Of a stretch of DNA of 64,000 nt, positions 36,398 to 45,142 are shown piece by piece. Position 1 is the first letter of the stretch. Each line of letters opens with the position of its first letter. The position numbers were made by a program, and so were the translations under genes. The stretch spans positions 248,001 through 312,000 of the forward strand of contig JACKDE010000002.1 in the NCBI GenBank assembly GCA_020633675.1, written 5' to 3'. This stretch comes from Deferribacteres bacterium. GTDB lineage: Bacteria > Zhuqueibacterota > Zhuqueibacteria > Zhuqueibacterales > Geothermadaptataceae. The notes under the pieces were generated by a model. It had not been told where the DNA came from. It did no database searches and saw nothing but the letters and a program-made list of their open reading frames with translations.

Positions 36398-36721
36398 TCA
36401 GGTGTCTTTTTCACTGTCTACACGTTCCCAACCGATAAACTTCCAGCCAATGAATTTGACCAGAAAATAGTAGAATGCAAAGGCCAGCAAAAACAAAACT
36501 GCTTTAACAAATCCATGCCATTGTTGCAGCGAGATAGACAGAATCAGCGCCAGCAGAATGAGAATGCCAGCAAAGATGAGAAGCAATACCTTGTTGGCGG
36601 GACGCGTCAGTTCGGCTGCGCAGCCCGGGCAGAGAAAGATTTTGTTCACATCGGCTTTGCGGACAAATACGCCAAAGGTCATGACTTCATGCTGGCAATT
36701 GGGGCATGTGGTGCCAACCAT
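36398..36721 (-). CDS. Zinc-ribbon protein with two membrane helices
   Basis: A 107-residue protein starting TTCPNCQHEVMTFG, with a second pair FLCPGCAAEL; the four cysteines form a rubredoxin-like zinc ribbon. Two adjacent membrane helices follow (VLLLIFAGILILLALILS and AVLFLLAFAFYYFLVKF) and a short charged tail. GGAGG lies before the ATG. I know of no function. It is immediately downstream of the large SpoIIE phosphatase gene on the same strand? No: that gene ends at 36804, so this one follows it by 82 bases and may share its transcript. Confidence 0.7.
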   Translation of the reverse strand: MVGTTCPNCQHEVMTFGVFVRKADVNKIFLCPGCAAELTRPANKVLLLIFAGILILLALILSISLQQWHGFVKAVLFLLAFAFYYFLVKFIGWKFIGWERVDSEKDT

Positions 36722-36803
36722 TTTCGTCCTCCAATAATGAACATACCTGCATGGTTCGGGATAATTGGATTTTCAACTGAAGATCCAGTTTGTGCTTCAG
36801 GAG

Positions 36804-39284
36804 CTATTCGGTCAGCTTCAGGACCACAAAAGTCAGGTCGTCGCGTTGCTCGCGGCCGCCAGCCCATTCGACACCGACTTTGGTCAGGTGCTCAATAATC
36901 TGCTGTGGCGATTTTTCAGCAGCCTCTTTGAAATGCTGTTTGACGCGCTCATCGCCCAATATTTCATTGCGCGGATTAAACATTTCTTCAAAGCCATCGC
37001 TCATGAGAAGGACGGTATCACTCTTGGCCAGCGCGATGGTTTCATCCCGATATGCAAAATCGATGAAGCTCCCCAGCGGCATGCCTTTGAGCACGATTTC
37101 TTCGACTTGACCAGTCGCCGAGCGGTAGACCAGCGGGTAGGGCATGCCAGCCGAGGCAATCCGCAATTGCTGGCCGCTGTATTTGGCGACCGCCAGCGCC
37201 ATGTACATTTTTCGCAGCCCCATCGCTTTAATGGCAACCGAACACTTCCTGAGGATCTGCACCGGCTCCGGTTCCTCCGCGAGGGCATGGAACAGGCTCT
37301 TGGTGGCAGACACCATGGTGCCGGCTTGCATTCCGTGGCCGGTGGCGTCGCCGATCGCTATTGTTAAGGCACCATTTTTGTGCAGTTTAAAATCATAGTA
37401 ATCGCCGCCGACTTCTGTGGCGGTTTTCATAAACACCGCGATTTCAAGGCCCGGCACCTGTGGCACTTTTCGGGGCAGCATGGAAAGTTGAAGCTGACGT
37501 GCTTCTTCAATTTCCTCTGCCTGACGGGCGTTCTCTGCTTCGAGCAGTTTGGTTTCCATTTCCTGCTCAGCGAGTTTTGCGCTGGTGCGGGCAAAATCGC
37601 GCGAGAGATAGATCGACATGGCAATGAAAAAGCCAATCGAGCCGAAGGCGTACGGATTGAGCATTTCCCGGAATGGTGCGACGATGCCTGCATCCATCAG
37701 AGCATCGAAGGTGCCGAAAAAGTAGTACAACAAAAAAGCCAGGCCGATGAGCCAGGCACCCTCACGCTTTTTAAAGAGTGCCACCAGAATGACTCGCAGG
37801 ATTTCGAGCATGACCATCAGATCGATGATGCCGAATTGCCCAAAATTTTGCATCGGCTTTTCGATGACCGGCAAGGCAAGCAGCGCGATGGCCAGCATGA
37901 TCACCCAAAATTGTTTTGGCACCTTTTTGTAGAACAGCGAATACAGAAACCGCAGTTGCAGCACGACGAAAATGATGTACACGATACGGTGCATGCGCAC
38001 AGCGTCCAGTTGCGCGCCGATATTGGTAGCGAGCGAGTGCTGGTAGTCGAAGTAAATTGCGGCGGCGTAGGCAAACAGGAAAAGGGCAAAGTAGAGGTTT
38101 TGTTTCAACCTTGAGAAGAAAGCAAAAAGGATAATGTTCAGCAGGCCGAGCGCCAACGTCAGTGCGGTGAAGGCCATTTGGTAGGCGATGAGTGGCCGTT
38201 CGTAGCGGATTCGCTGTTCAGCCAGTTGGTTGAGGTCTCCAAGGCGGAAGAAAAAGCCGGAGCTGAAACCGGCTTCCCGAAATTTTTCAAATTCGAGATT
38301 GACATAGCGCACCGCCAGTACGTGATCGCCTGCGGTTTCGAAAGTGATGCTTTTGGGGATACCGGTCCAGTCGCCGCTGATTTCGCCGAAGCTGTGCAGC
38401 AGCTTACCGTCGAGGTAGAGCTGGGACTTGCCGGCTTGCCAGACAGACAGGCCCAAGGGCTGATTGATAAGGCTCGAATCGACAGCGAGGTGCAGCCGGA
38501 ACCAGCCGGCGCCCTGCCAGCCGCTATTAGGCAGCGCGATGGGCTGAAGCTCGGTATCGGCTCGCTCCCACTCGCGATCATCGAAGCCCGGCTGCGCCCA
38601 TAGCGGATCGTCACCGGCGTGATAAAGCCAGTCGATGCTATACAACAGGGCTTCCTCTTTCATTATGGCTGATGCCAGGAAGAGCCTCGGGTGGGAGACG
38701 TGAGCAGGATTGGATTGCAAGGCGCGGAAGGAAAACGCCCAGGCGCCCGTGCTTTGCGAAATTTTAAGCAAACACCGGTTCGGACCCTGTTGAAGATCTG
38801 CAGCAAAGGCGTCATCATCCAATAGAAGCGGGCGAAAGGCAGGTTTGTGAAAAACGCGCTGGCCATTGATCCATACCGACGCGCCGTCATCGCTGCCCAG
38901 CAGCATTTGATTTGTGGCTGTGGCCTCGCTGGTCAGATTGCAGTACGCATACGCGGTGGCGTTTTCGTGCCTGCCAAGAGCCGACAACAGATCGACAATG
39001 CGCTGGCTGGAGTGGTAGCGCTGCCACCTGAGCGTGTCGCTGGCCGAGGTGACGACCACATCACCTTCCTTGGGAGCGATCTGCGCTTCACCGCCAGACT
39101 GTGCGAGAAAATCCTGTTCCAACTCATTTGTGGGAAATGGACCCAGCAGCAGCCACTCTGTGATGAGTTCGCCATTATTTGGATGGCTTGGTGCGGCATT
39201 TTGGGCATAGAGAGCAGGCAACCAAAAGTGGCAGAGCAAAAAGATCAAAATTTTGCGTCTAAAACACTGCTTCAATTTCATCAT
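36804..39284 (-). CDS. 7TM-sensor SpoIIE-type PP2C phosphatase with extracytoplasmic sugar-binding-like domains
   Basis: An 826-residue membrane receptor. Signal peptide 1-27 (FLLCHFWLPALYAQ) is followed by two extracytoplasmic beta-sandwich domains. The first, at about 30-180, has LLLGPFPTNE and DDGASVWINGQRVF. The second, at about 195-350, is galactose-binding-like (FDDREWERADTEL, LYLDGKLLHSFGE). Seven membrane helices at about 365-575 follow, as in 7TMR-DISM receptors. Next come a coiled coil (KLAEQEMETKLLEAENARQA) and a PP2C/SpoIIE domain at 605-826 with all motifs (EVGGDYYDF, GDATGHGMQAG, LLMSDGFEEMF, RDDLTF). By family knowledge it would dephosphorylate an anti-anti-sigma factor in response to an extracytoplasmic ligand, perhaps a carbohydrate. 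No STAS gene is adjacent. Confidence 0.88.
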   Translation of the reverse strand: MMKLKQCFRRKILIFLLCHFWLPALYAQNAAPSHPNNGELITEWLLLGPFPTNELEQDFLAQSGGEAQIAPKEGDVVVTSASDTLRWQRYHSSQRIVDLLSALGRHENATAYAYCNLTSEATATNQMLLGSDDGASVWINGQRVFHKPAFRPLLLDDDAFAADLQQGPNRCLLKISQSTGAWAFSFRALQSNPAHVSHPRLFLASAIMKEEALLYSIDWLYHAGDDPLWAQPGFDDREWERADTELQPIALPNSGWQGAGWFRLHLAVDSSLINQPLGLSVWQAGKSQLYLDGKLLHSFGEISGDWTGIPKSITFETAGDHVLAVRYVNLEFEKFREAGFSSGFFFRLGDLNQLAEQRIRYERPLIAYQMAFTALTLALGLLNIILFAFFSRLKQNLYFALFLFAYAAAIYFDYQHSLATNIGAQLDAVRMHRIVYIIFVVLQLRFLYSLFYKKVPKQFWVIMLAIALLALPVIEKPMQNFGQFGIIDLMVMLEILRVILVALFKKREGAWLIGLAFLLYYFFGTFDALMDAGIVAPFREMLNPYAFGSIGFFIAMSIYLSRDFARTSAKLAEQEMETKLLEAENARQAEEIEEARQLQLSMLPRKVPQVPGLEIAVFMKTATEVGGDYYDFKLHKNGALTIAIGDATGHGMQAGTMVSATKSLFHALAEEPEPVQILRKCSVAIKAMGLRKMYMALAVAKYSGQQLRIASAGMPYPLVYRSATGQVEEIVLKGMPLGSFIDFAYRDETIALAKSDTVLLMSDGFEEMFNPRNEILGDERVKQHFKEAAEKSPQQIIEHLTKVGVEWAGGREQRDDLTFVVLKLTE

Positions 39285-39379
39285 TCATCACCGTAGACGC
39301 TTCATTCCACATTCCCAATCCGACGTTTCCGGCGGACATGGCATTTCAGGCATGCGCAGAAGGCAGCAAGCCGGGACAA

Positions 39380-40393
39380 TTACTTCCGGAACAAAAAATA
39401 ATCGTACACGGCACGCGCAACATGTGCGATGGCGCGCTCGCGATCGGCAACCGGCAGGCTGGATTCTTTTACGAACACGACTGTCACAACATGCCCGGCA
39501 TCATCCGGCAATTCGATCACGCCGACGTCGTTCGCTGTGCCACCGATGGTGCCGGTTTTGTGTGCCACGACAGTGCCCGGTGGCAAGATTCCTTTGAGAC
39601 GATGTTCACCTGTTTCACAGCGCCGCATAATGTCCATCAACAGCTCGGAAGATTCTTCCGTCAAAATCTGCTTTTGCCAAATTTTCTCCAGCAGATTCGC
39701 CATAGCTTTTGGTGTTGAGGTGTCTCGCGAGTCATTGTCGAATCCGGCTTCAGCTTGTTCGCGTTCAGCCTCGGAAAGCGCCTTGTACTTTTCTCTGAAC
39801 ATGTCTTGTGAATAGTCCTCGCGCGCTGGCAAATCACGGATACCGATATAGTCTGCGATCAGTTTCAGTGTTGAGCGGTCGATGTGCAATCCTTCGACGT
39901 TGATGGCAGCCATGCGTTTGTTCACCTCCGCTGGTCCACCCGCCAGTTCGAGCATGAGGTCCGTCGCGCTGTTATCGCTGATCAGCAGCATGAGCTCCAG
40001 CAGGTTGCGTACCGACAGTACCACACCGGGATCGTCGAGCAGGCGCGAAATCGTGCCGCTGCCGGGGCTGAGATCGTGCGGTTCGAGCACAATCATGCTG
40101 TCCAGCGCTAGCTCGCCGTGATCGACGCGATGCAGGAGTTGCACAGCGATGGGGACTTTGTACGTACTCGCCATCGGAAATTTCATATCGCGGTTGTGGT
40201 ATACCCGCTCACCCGACTCCAAATGCACCGCGGCCACGCCGATGACACCACCCGACAGTTGCTCCAATCGGGCGATTTCTGCTGCCAGTTTGCTTGGCGC
40301 TTCTGCTGTCTGTTGCGCTAACAGCACCCCCGCTGAGCCAAGAATCAGCAGTTCGACAAGCCAAAACATTTTTTTAGACCATTTCGATGGCAT
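39380..40393 (-). CDS. Class A beta-lactamase-like serine hydrolase
   Basis: I start at 40393 (AAAGGA upstream), giving 337 residues with an export signal (MFWLVELLILGSAGVLLAQ). The active-site motifs are complete in three places: S76-x-x-K79 in PMASTYKVPIA, SDN at 139-141 (LISDNSATDLML) and KTG at 279-281 (AHKTGTIGGTAND). The omega-loop region is longer than usual (from DYIGIRDLP to SRDTSTP), and the deacylating Glu166 and Asn170 positions cannot be placed with certainty. By family knowledge it would hydrolyse beta-lactams in the periplasm. With the odd omega loop it could be a slow or non-lactamase acyl-enzyme protein. No regulator gene is near. Confidence 0.83.
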   Translation of the reverse strand: MPSKWSKKMFWLVELLILGSAGVLLAQQTAEAPSKLAAEIARLEQLSGGVIGVAAVHLESGERVYHNRDMKFPMASTYKVPIAVQLLHRVDHGELALDSMIVLEPHDLSPGSGTISRLLDDPGVVLSVRNLLELMLLISDNSATDLMLELAGGPAEVNKRMAAINVEGLHIDRSTLKLIADYIGIRDLPAREDYSQDMFREKYKALSEAEREQAEAGFDNDSRDTSTPKAMANLLEKIWQKQILTEESSELLMDIMRRCETGEHRLKGILPPGTVVAHKTGTIGGTANDVGVIELPDDAGHVVTVVFVKESSLPVADRERAIAHVARAVYDYFLFRK

Positions 40394-40426
40394 CGTTTTC
40401 CTTTCACGCTTAATCAAGCAATGCAA

Positions 40427-40804
40427 TCACTTTTTCTTGTTTTTCTTTTCGAGATTTTCTTTGACCCGAAACCTGACGATCTTGTCGATTAAATCCAGCG
40501 GCAGCGGTTTGTCGAACGGAAACCGGATCGTACCCTTCGAAATTTCATAGTCTGCTAATTCGTCCTGAAAAATCCTGATCCCTGATGAAGTCGGGTAGAA
40601 GCCGATATGCTTTTTGAAAGCGGCGAAATGCACCAGGTTGCCGTGTAGCTTGAAAGTTGGAATCTGATAGCTGATCGTTTCTTCTGCCTCCGGTGCGGCT
40701 TTTCGAATGGTCTGACGCACGCTTTCCAGCAAGGTTTGTATCTCCTCGGGAAAAGCGCTGATATATGCGTCGATATTTGCTGGCGGCTTATTGACACGAT
40801 CCAT
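40427..40804 (-). CDS. DUF1801/YdhG-like protein
   Basis: A 125-residue protein with the family pattern: NIDAYISAFPEEIQTLLESV, then EAEETISYQIPTFKLHGNLV, FAAFKKHIGFYPT and KGTIRFPFDKPLP. GGAG lies six bases before the ATG, which fixes the start. Related proteins have a frataxin-like fold; the Bacillus relative was proposed as an iron chaperone. It ends in a Lys-rich tail (KENLEKKNKKK). It lies 33 bases before the beta-lactamase-like gene on the same strand. Confidence 0.85.
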   Translation of the reverse strand: MDRVNKPPANIDAYISAFPEEIQTLLESVRQTIRKAAPEAEETISYQIPTFKLHGNLVHFAAFKKHIGFYPTSSGIRIFQDELADYEISKGTIRFPFDKPLPLDLIDKIVRFRVKENLEKKNKKK

Positions 40805-40889
40805 GTGCTCTCCAATACTGGTCTCAGCGCTGTCCGTCCCGATATTTCGGGTAGTGTATCATTAAATGTTTGTTCCGGCAGGTTTCTTA

Positions 40890-41609
40890 TTACGCAGATT
40901 TGCCACCAGCTTGCGTCTTTCGTCTGCGCCACAGCCAGCCGGCAAGTGGTGCCAAAATAACCGCCCACAGCCACTGCCAATTGTCTTCAACAAAGCGCCC
41001 GACCTGCTGGCTTGCAGTAATCTCAACCTCGATGGTTTTATCAAAGGTTTTGATCGTCCGTGGTGTGTTGTAGCCATCGACCTCCAGCAAAGCGGTCAAG
41101 GTCAGATGCAAGCTGTGCGTGCCGTCTTTTTTCGGAAAGATCTCCCATTTCCACTCGGTCGGCTGGCGTTTCGAGACCGCCTGGATTTCGGGCGTGATGG
41201 CGGTGATGTCAAACATCTGCCCGGATAATTGCGCCTGCATGCGGTTGCTGATTTTAATGTTGAATCCGAGTCTCTGGCCCTCTGCTGTAATGGATTCCTT
41301 GAGTTGTTCGATGGAATCCACCGCGCTTAAAATTAGTTGAATCTGCTTAGATTCGTCGATGTTGATGCTGGCCGGGACGTTGAAGGCAATCGCGCCTGCT
41401 TCCATTCTGTCGAGGAGCTGATCGACCGGATCGATTTCCATGTCCGGTTCTAGGGCCGGTGGAGGCGGCATATCCGGTTCCGGTTCCGGCGCCATGTCCA
41501 CGGCTTCTTCGGGAGCCATGGAGAAATCGACCATGAGTATCGAATAGACAAAAAAGAGCGCCGCGAACAGCGCCAGAATTCCTGTAATGGCTTTGATTTT
41601 TGATTTCAT
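40890..41609 (-). CDS. Bitopic membrane protein of unknown function
   Basis: A 239-residue protein. It has an N-terminal membrane helix (ITGILALFAALFFVYSILMV), then a Pro/Glu/Asp-rich segment (residues 33-60) and a domain at 65-205 with regular beta strands (EWKWEIFPKKDGTHSLHLTL, TFDKTIEVEI). A C-terminal helix (WLWAVILAPLAGWLW) follows, with a basic tail. The beta domain would be outside the cytoplasm. I recall similar stretches attached to other signalling proteins but cannot name the family. The ribosome binding site is weak. It is a single gene between the DUF1801 gene and a palindromic repeat. Confidence 0.6.
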   Translation of the reverse strand: MKSKIKAITGILALFAALFFVYSILMVDFSMAPEEAVDMAPEPEPDMPPPPALEPDMEIDPVDQLLDRMEAGAIAFNVPASINIDESKQIQLILSAVDSIEQLKESITAEGQRLGFNIKISNRMQAQLSGQMFDITAITPEIQAVSKRQPTEWKWEIFPKKDGTHSLHLTLTALLEVDGYNTPRTIKTFDKTIEVEITASQQVGRFVEDNWQWLWAVILAPLAGWLWRRRKTQAGGKSA

Positions 41610-41709
41610 AATGAAGCCAATCTCCGAAGTGGTACCTTATGCTTAGCTCTACATTTTCACCAATGTAATTCCCGGGAAAAAATATTTTTTTGCGCATCGT
41701 CCAGAACTC

Positions 41710-41866
41710 ACTACCTGACACTTTTCAGAAAAACGATTTTTAGCCACTGATTTGCACCGATCTACACGGATTTCAGAGTATACTTTTAGAAAAATTTTTC
41801 AAAATCTTAAGAAAAATCAGTGAAAATCCGTGTTTATCAGTGGCTAAAGAAAAAGTGTCAGGTAGT
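41710..41866. repeat. 157-bp palindromic element (MITE-like)
   Basis: The ends are an exact 16-base inverted repeat (ACTACCTGACACTTTT at 41710 and its complement at 41851). Inside are two more exact inverted pairs: TAGCCACTGAT (41741/41836) and ACACGGATTT (41764/41824). The centre is AT-rich. The order of pairs is nested, so the whole could fold as one long hairpin. It lies between two leftward genes and holds no frame. It resembles interspersed palindromic repeats or non-autonomous mobile elements. Confidence 0.75.
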
Positions 41867-41903
41867 AAGCGTCTCAAATAATCTGCGTGGTTTCCCGCGT
41901 CTG

Positions 41904-42878
41904 CTACATCTGCTGTGTTGTGCTTTTTTCCATCTTCCTGCTTGCTGCCCGGCGATAGCCTGTCACGGCGATTGTTTGCTCATCATAGACATCAACAATG
42001 GCATAGGAGTTGTTTTCTTCGCCGGTTCCTTCGACCATAGCTTTCAGGGTGTAGTAGTGGATTCCTTCGATATGACTGTAGTGCCCCTCATGGTTGTGTC
42101 CCTGGAACACGGCCAGCACTTTGGCGCTTTCTTGCAGGATTTGCCGGACTTCGGCCGCGTTCCTGACGGTAAGATCCCCCTCACCATCAAGCTGCTGGTG
42201 AATGAAAACAATCACCGGTTTGGATGACGATTCCAAATCTCTCCTGAGCCAGTCCAGCTGCTGGCGTGGAACGTTGCTGTCGGCCCAATTGAAGTTGCCG
42301 TGATCGTAATCGGAATCATCGGCGTTGTAGTTGGCGTCCAGCACAATGAAATGAAGTCCCTTGACGTCAAATGAATAGAACGAAGCTTCCTTCGCGATGT
42401 TGGTGTTCTCGATGCCGTTCAGGAACTGTTGCTTGGATAGGCTATCCATATCGTGATTACCCAGGACGTGATAGCGCGGGCCTTTGAATTGTTTGAATGC
42501 TTGCTCAATTGTATCGAGGTACGTCAGCGTGTCCTTTTCCGACGGCGGATTTCCCTGGTCCTTCAAATCGCCGAGCTCGATAAGAAAATCAACCTTCTTT
42601 TCATTCATGAGGGCGGCGCACTCCGTCATTTTGGCGACAGATTCCCGATAGTGCCGCGTTCCAATCGCCTCTATATCTGCGAAATGCGGGTCTGTGACCA
42701 TTCCAAAGCGGAGCTTCGGGCTCCGGCCTGTTGCATTGGCATAAGCAAGTGGGGCGCCAGCAGCAAGTCCGGCAATGAAAAGACCTGAAGTTTTGAGAAA
42801 AACCCTGCGCGTCGGTTTCCACGCTGCTGCCTTTGAGTTCGGCTCATGGTTCTTCGTGATGGTACGGATATTTTTCAA
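41904..42878 (-). CDS. Tat-exported calcineurin-like metallophosphoesterase
   Basis: A 324-residue protein with a twin-arginine signal (TRRVFLKTSGLFIAGLAAGA). The dimetal site follows: FGMVTDPHF, ELGDLKDQG, LGNHDMDS, FIHQQ and FQGHNHEGHYSH. The start is a TTG at 42878 with AAAGG eight bases upstream. It begins 19 bases after the recombination-type core GTTAAGC (minus strand, 42904-42898) of an integron-like site, so it may be the last gene of the cassette array or the chromosomal neighbour. By family knowledge it hydrolyses phosphomono- or diesters in the periplasm, like purple acid phosphatase or Icc-type enzymes. Confidence 0.87.
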   Translation of the reverse strand: MKNIRTITKNHEPNSKAAAWKPTRRVFLKTSGLFIAGLAAGAPLAYANATGRSPKLRFGMVTDPHFADIEAIGTRHYRESVAKMTECAALMNEKKVDFLIELGDLKDQGNPPSEKDTLTYLDTIEQAFKQFKGPRYHVLGNHDMDSLSKQQFLNGIENTNIAKEASFYSFDVKGLHFIVLDANYNADDSDYDHGNFNWADSNVPRQQLDWLRRDLESSSKPVIVFIHQQLDGEGDLTVRNAAEVRQILQESAKVLAVFQGHNHEGHYSHIEGIHYYTLKAMVEGTGEENNSYAIVDVYDEQTIAVTGYRRAASRKMEKSTTQQM

Positions 42879-42897
42879 TAGGTTAGCCTTTCTTAGG

Positions 42898-43030
42898 GCT
42901 TAACGCCAGTGCTCACGCGCCCGTGGACATTGAACGCACCGACCGTTACTTACAATCATAATTTTGACTTTTGCACAATTTTCTGGATTTCACCGTCCCC
43001 CCACGGATCGGGCGCAGCGCATAGTTATGT
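42898..43030 (-). repeat. attC-like integron recombination site (site A)
   Basis: Read on the minus strand, it opens with the inverse core ACATAAC just after the stop of the gene at 43042 and closes with the core GTTAAGC. The inner arms pair: CGGGCGC (43009-43015) with GCGCCCG (42917-42923), continuing with CCA/TGG. At 133 bases it is within the range known for attC sites. The right arm GGCGCGTGAGC is shared with the site at 45596. Confidence 0.7.
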
Positions 43031-43041
43031 GTCCACCTCAA

Positions 43042-43593
43042 TTATCCTGAAATCTCGTAAGCCTTTTTCAGCCATTCTATAACTTCCGTGTCGACTTCTC
43101 CAATGTCTGTGATATTTATTTTATGCGAACACATTGAATTAGGTTTTTCATTTTCCAGCTTTCCTTGCGGTGATTGACCCTTCAAGTTTATCCCGATCTC
43201 AAATCGTGTTTTCGTTGCAGGATTTAAAGTTGCAAACTGCTTCTTTCTTCTCAGGCTTACATACGCTTTTTTGGGAGCGATCTCGATGTCTTTTCCGAAC
43301 GTTTGTATCTCAGCGATGATTTTGTCATAAATCGGTTTGAAGTGTTCTTTATCTCGATACTGGTTTGTTATCAATTCTTCCTGATTGTTTGCCGAACCAG
43401 CGTCCGTACCTTTGGCCTTGTGAGCGATAAGATTTGCAAAACCGTATGTCAGTCCGTGAGTTTCTTTTAGGAATTTAATTATTTCTCCATGTTTGGTGAA
43501 GTTTTCATTTTTAACAATGACTATCCATTGTTCTAAAGCTCGACCTGTGTTTTTATGCAGGTTTTCAATCATAGTTAATGTAGCTTTATCCAT
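43042..43593 (-). CDS. DUF4287/DUF5655-type protein, cassette gene
   Basis: The start is the ATG at 43593, with AAGGAT upstream, five codons inside the longest frame. The 183-residue protein has an N-terminal helical domain (TMIENLHKNTGRALEQWIVI, HGLTYGFANLIAHKAKG) of DUF4287 type. A C-terminal domain follows (FKPIYDKIIAEIQTFGKDIE, PKKAYVSLRRKKQFATLNPA) that matches DUF5655, a domain often found near predicted transport or restriction-related proteins. The function is unknown. Its stop is followed within 15 bases by the attC-like site at 42898-43030, the arrangement of an integron gene cassette. It is more AT-rich than the chromosome. Confidence 0.82.
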   Translation of the reverse strand: MDKATLTMIENLHKNTGRALEQWIVIVKNENFTKHGEIIKFLKETHGLTYGFANLIAHKAKGTDAGSANNQEELITNQYRDKEHFKPIYDKIIAEIQTFGKDIEIAPKKAYVSLRRKKQFATLNPATKTRFEIGINLKGQSPQGKLENEKPNSMCSHKINITDIGEVDTEVIEWLKKAYEISG

Positions 43594-43894
43594 ATAATTA
43601 TCCTTCATTTTTCAACATGCTTTAAATTTATTTCTTCTCATTTCATTTTCTCAGAATAATTATTTTCTGATGTTTGTGTGATTACTTATTTTGAATCAAA
43701 AATGTAAGAAAGTTAAAATTGTTGTTAATGTTTTACTATGTGCTTTTACAATTGTCTATATTTTTTGCAAACACAGCCTATCCCGTTTTACAGGAAGAAT
43801 CTTAAGATCAGTATATACAAATTTTAAGATATTCACTTTGTCAATATGACAATATCCAGTTTATAATTTTATTGAAAATTATTACTTATGATGT
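43594..43894. other. AT-rich intergenic region between two cassette genes
   Basis: About 300 bases of strongly AT-rich sequence. I find no attC-like core pair here, so the phosphatase gene upstream and the DUF4287 gene downstream may form one cassette. It holds a partial palindrome TTGTCAATATGACAA at 43839-43853 and no coding frame. Confidence 0.5.
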
Positions 43895-45019
43895 TTATAA
43901 ACATCTGATTAATAAAATTGACTGATCATCCTTTTGTTTACCGTATGAAGCTAATTTGTTATTTATTTTTTCATAAATATTGGACAATTTATCATGTCTG
44001 TTATTGAGAATAATCTTTTTTACTTTTTCCATTCCAAAATCTTCATCTTTCTTATTTGATGTCTCTGTGATTCCATCAGTCAGGAAGATGAATAAATCCT
44101 TCTTGTTATATACTGTGCTGTTTGTTTTATAGGTTAGGTCTTTTGTAGCCGCAATTGGAAGGTGCTTTATGATCAATTCATCAAAATTGTTGGAATCATA
44201 TGCAAGTTTTAAAATCGGAAGATGACCTGCTGTTGAATATTCTACAGTATTCTTTGAATTAAATTTTAAAAATGCACAGGTAAGAAACATGTTTTTCTTT
44301 TTTAAATAGTAAATTGTCTTGCTGGTTTCAGTTAAAATTGAGCTAAGCTGTTCATCTTTGTTTAATAAAACTCGAATCGTGCTTTTAAACATCCCCATCA
44401 TCGAGCCTGCCGCAACGCCATGACCCGATACATCTGCAATATAACAAGTATGTGAAGTCTCATTCTCGAAATAGTCAATTAAATCGCCACCGACTTCATC
44501 AGTCGGGTTAGATACTCCAAATATTTCAAAACGCTTATTAACAATTTCAATTTTTGGAACCAGGTTCGAATGAAGCTCCTGCGCAAGGTCCATTTCAGCC
44601 TGAAGCCGAAAATTTCTTAATCCTTCCTTATTTATAAATATGACAAGCAGTATATATCCCAGAACAAGTGTTACTAAGATTCCAAAGGCATCCAAATTAG
44701 CTCGTTGAGGAAATTCGGAAAGGAGTGGCTGGTTAGCCTCTTTCCAAATGTTAATTCCAACTACAATTTGAAAAATGATAGTAAAAGGAAGAAATTTAAG
44801 ATTTCTTGTCAAACTATAAACGTAGAATACTGCAACAATCCCTGAATACAATACATTGATAAAAAGCAGTGGTTCTGAATATGCACCTTTTGACATCAGA
44901 TCGACGATAAATCCAATTCCTGAAAAAAAGAAGAATATCGCCGAGACAAATATTAGATATCTTCTAAGTGGTATATTTTTCCAGAATTTGTTCTTTTTTA
45001 AATATTTATTTTTTAGCAA
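43895..45019 (-). CDS. Membrane SpoIIE-type PP2C phosphatase, AT-rich and probably foreign
   Basis: A 374-residue protein starting at a TTG (45019) with a weak ribosome binding site. Residues 18-140 hold about five membrane helices without an extracytoplasmic domain. A linker helix follows (LQAEMDLAQELHSNLVPKIE), then a PP2C/SpoIIE domain at 165-374 with EVGGDLIDYF, DVSGHGVAAGSMMGMFK, STAGHLPILKL, FLTDGITETS and KDDQSILLI. All metal ligands are present. It uses Lys, Asn, Ile and AT-ending codons far more than any neighbour, which suggests recent transfer. It lies inside the cassette array, with a GTTATGC core 124 bases before its start. No kinase or STAS gene accompanies it. Confidence 0.87.
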   Translation of the reverse strand: MLKNKYLKKNKFWKNIPLRRYLIFVSAIFFFFSGIGFIVDLMSKGAYSEPLLFINVLYSGIVAVFYVYSLTRNLKFLPFTIIFQIVVGINIWKEANQPLLSEFPQRANLDAFGILVTLVLGYILLVIFINKEGLRNFRLQAEMDLAQELHSNLVPKIEIVNKRFEIFGVSNPTDEVGGDLIDYFENETSHTCYIADVSGHGVAAGSMMGMFKSTIRVLLNKDEQLSSILTETSKTIYYLKKKNMFLTCAFLKFNSKNTVEYSTAGHLPILKLAYDSNNFDELIIKHLPIAATKDLTYKTNSTVYNKKDLFIFLTDGITETSNKKDEDFGMEKVKKIILNNRHDKLSNIYEKINNKLASYGKQKDDQSILLIRCL

Positions 45020-45142
45020 GTTAGTTTTCTCTCTAAATTTAGAGATCCGTTATTTATAATTAAATTGCAAAAGGAAATTTTCTTTAATAAAAAACTGCAA
45101 ATTTTGGTTGTATTTTTAATAACTTTTTTAAATTTACTTATG
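45020..45142. other. AT-rich leader of the phosphatase cassette
   Basis: These 123 bases lie between the phosphatase start and the attC-like core at 45143-45149. They are AT-rich and probably contain the cassette's own promoter, though no clear consensus is visible. The change in base composition at about 45140 coincides with the core. Confidence 0.45.

Noticed and set aside
37380..38114. 244-codon rightward frame
   Set aside because: Antisense to the 7TM/PP2C receptor; rich in His, Gln and Asp as expected for the complement of membrane-helix codons.
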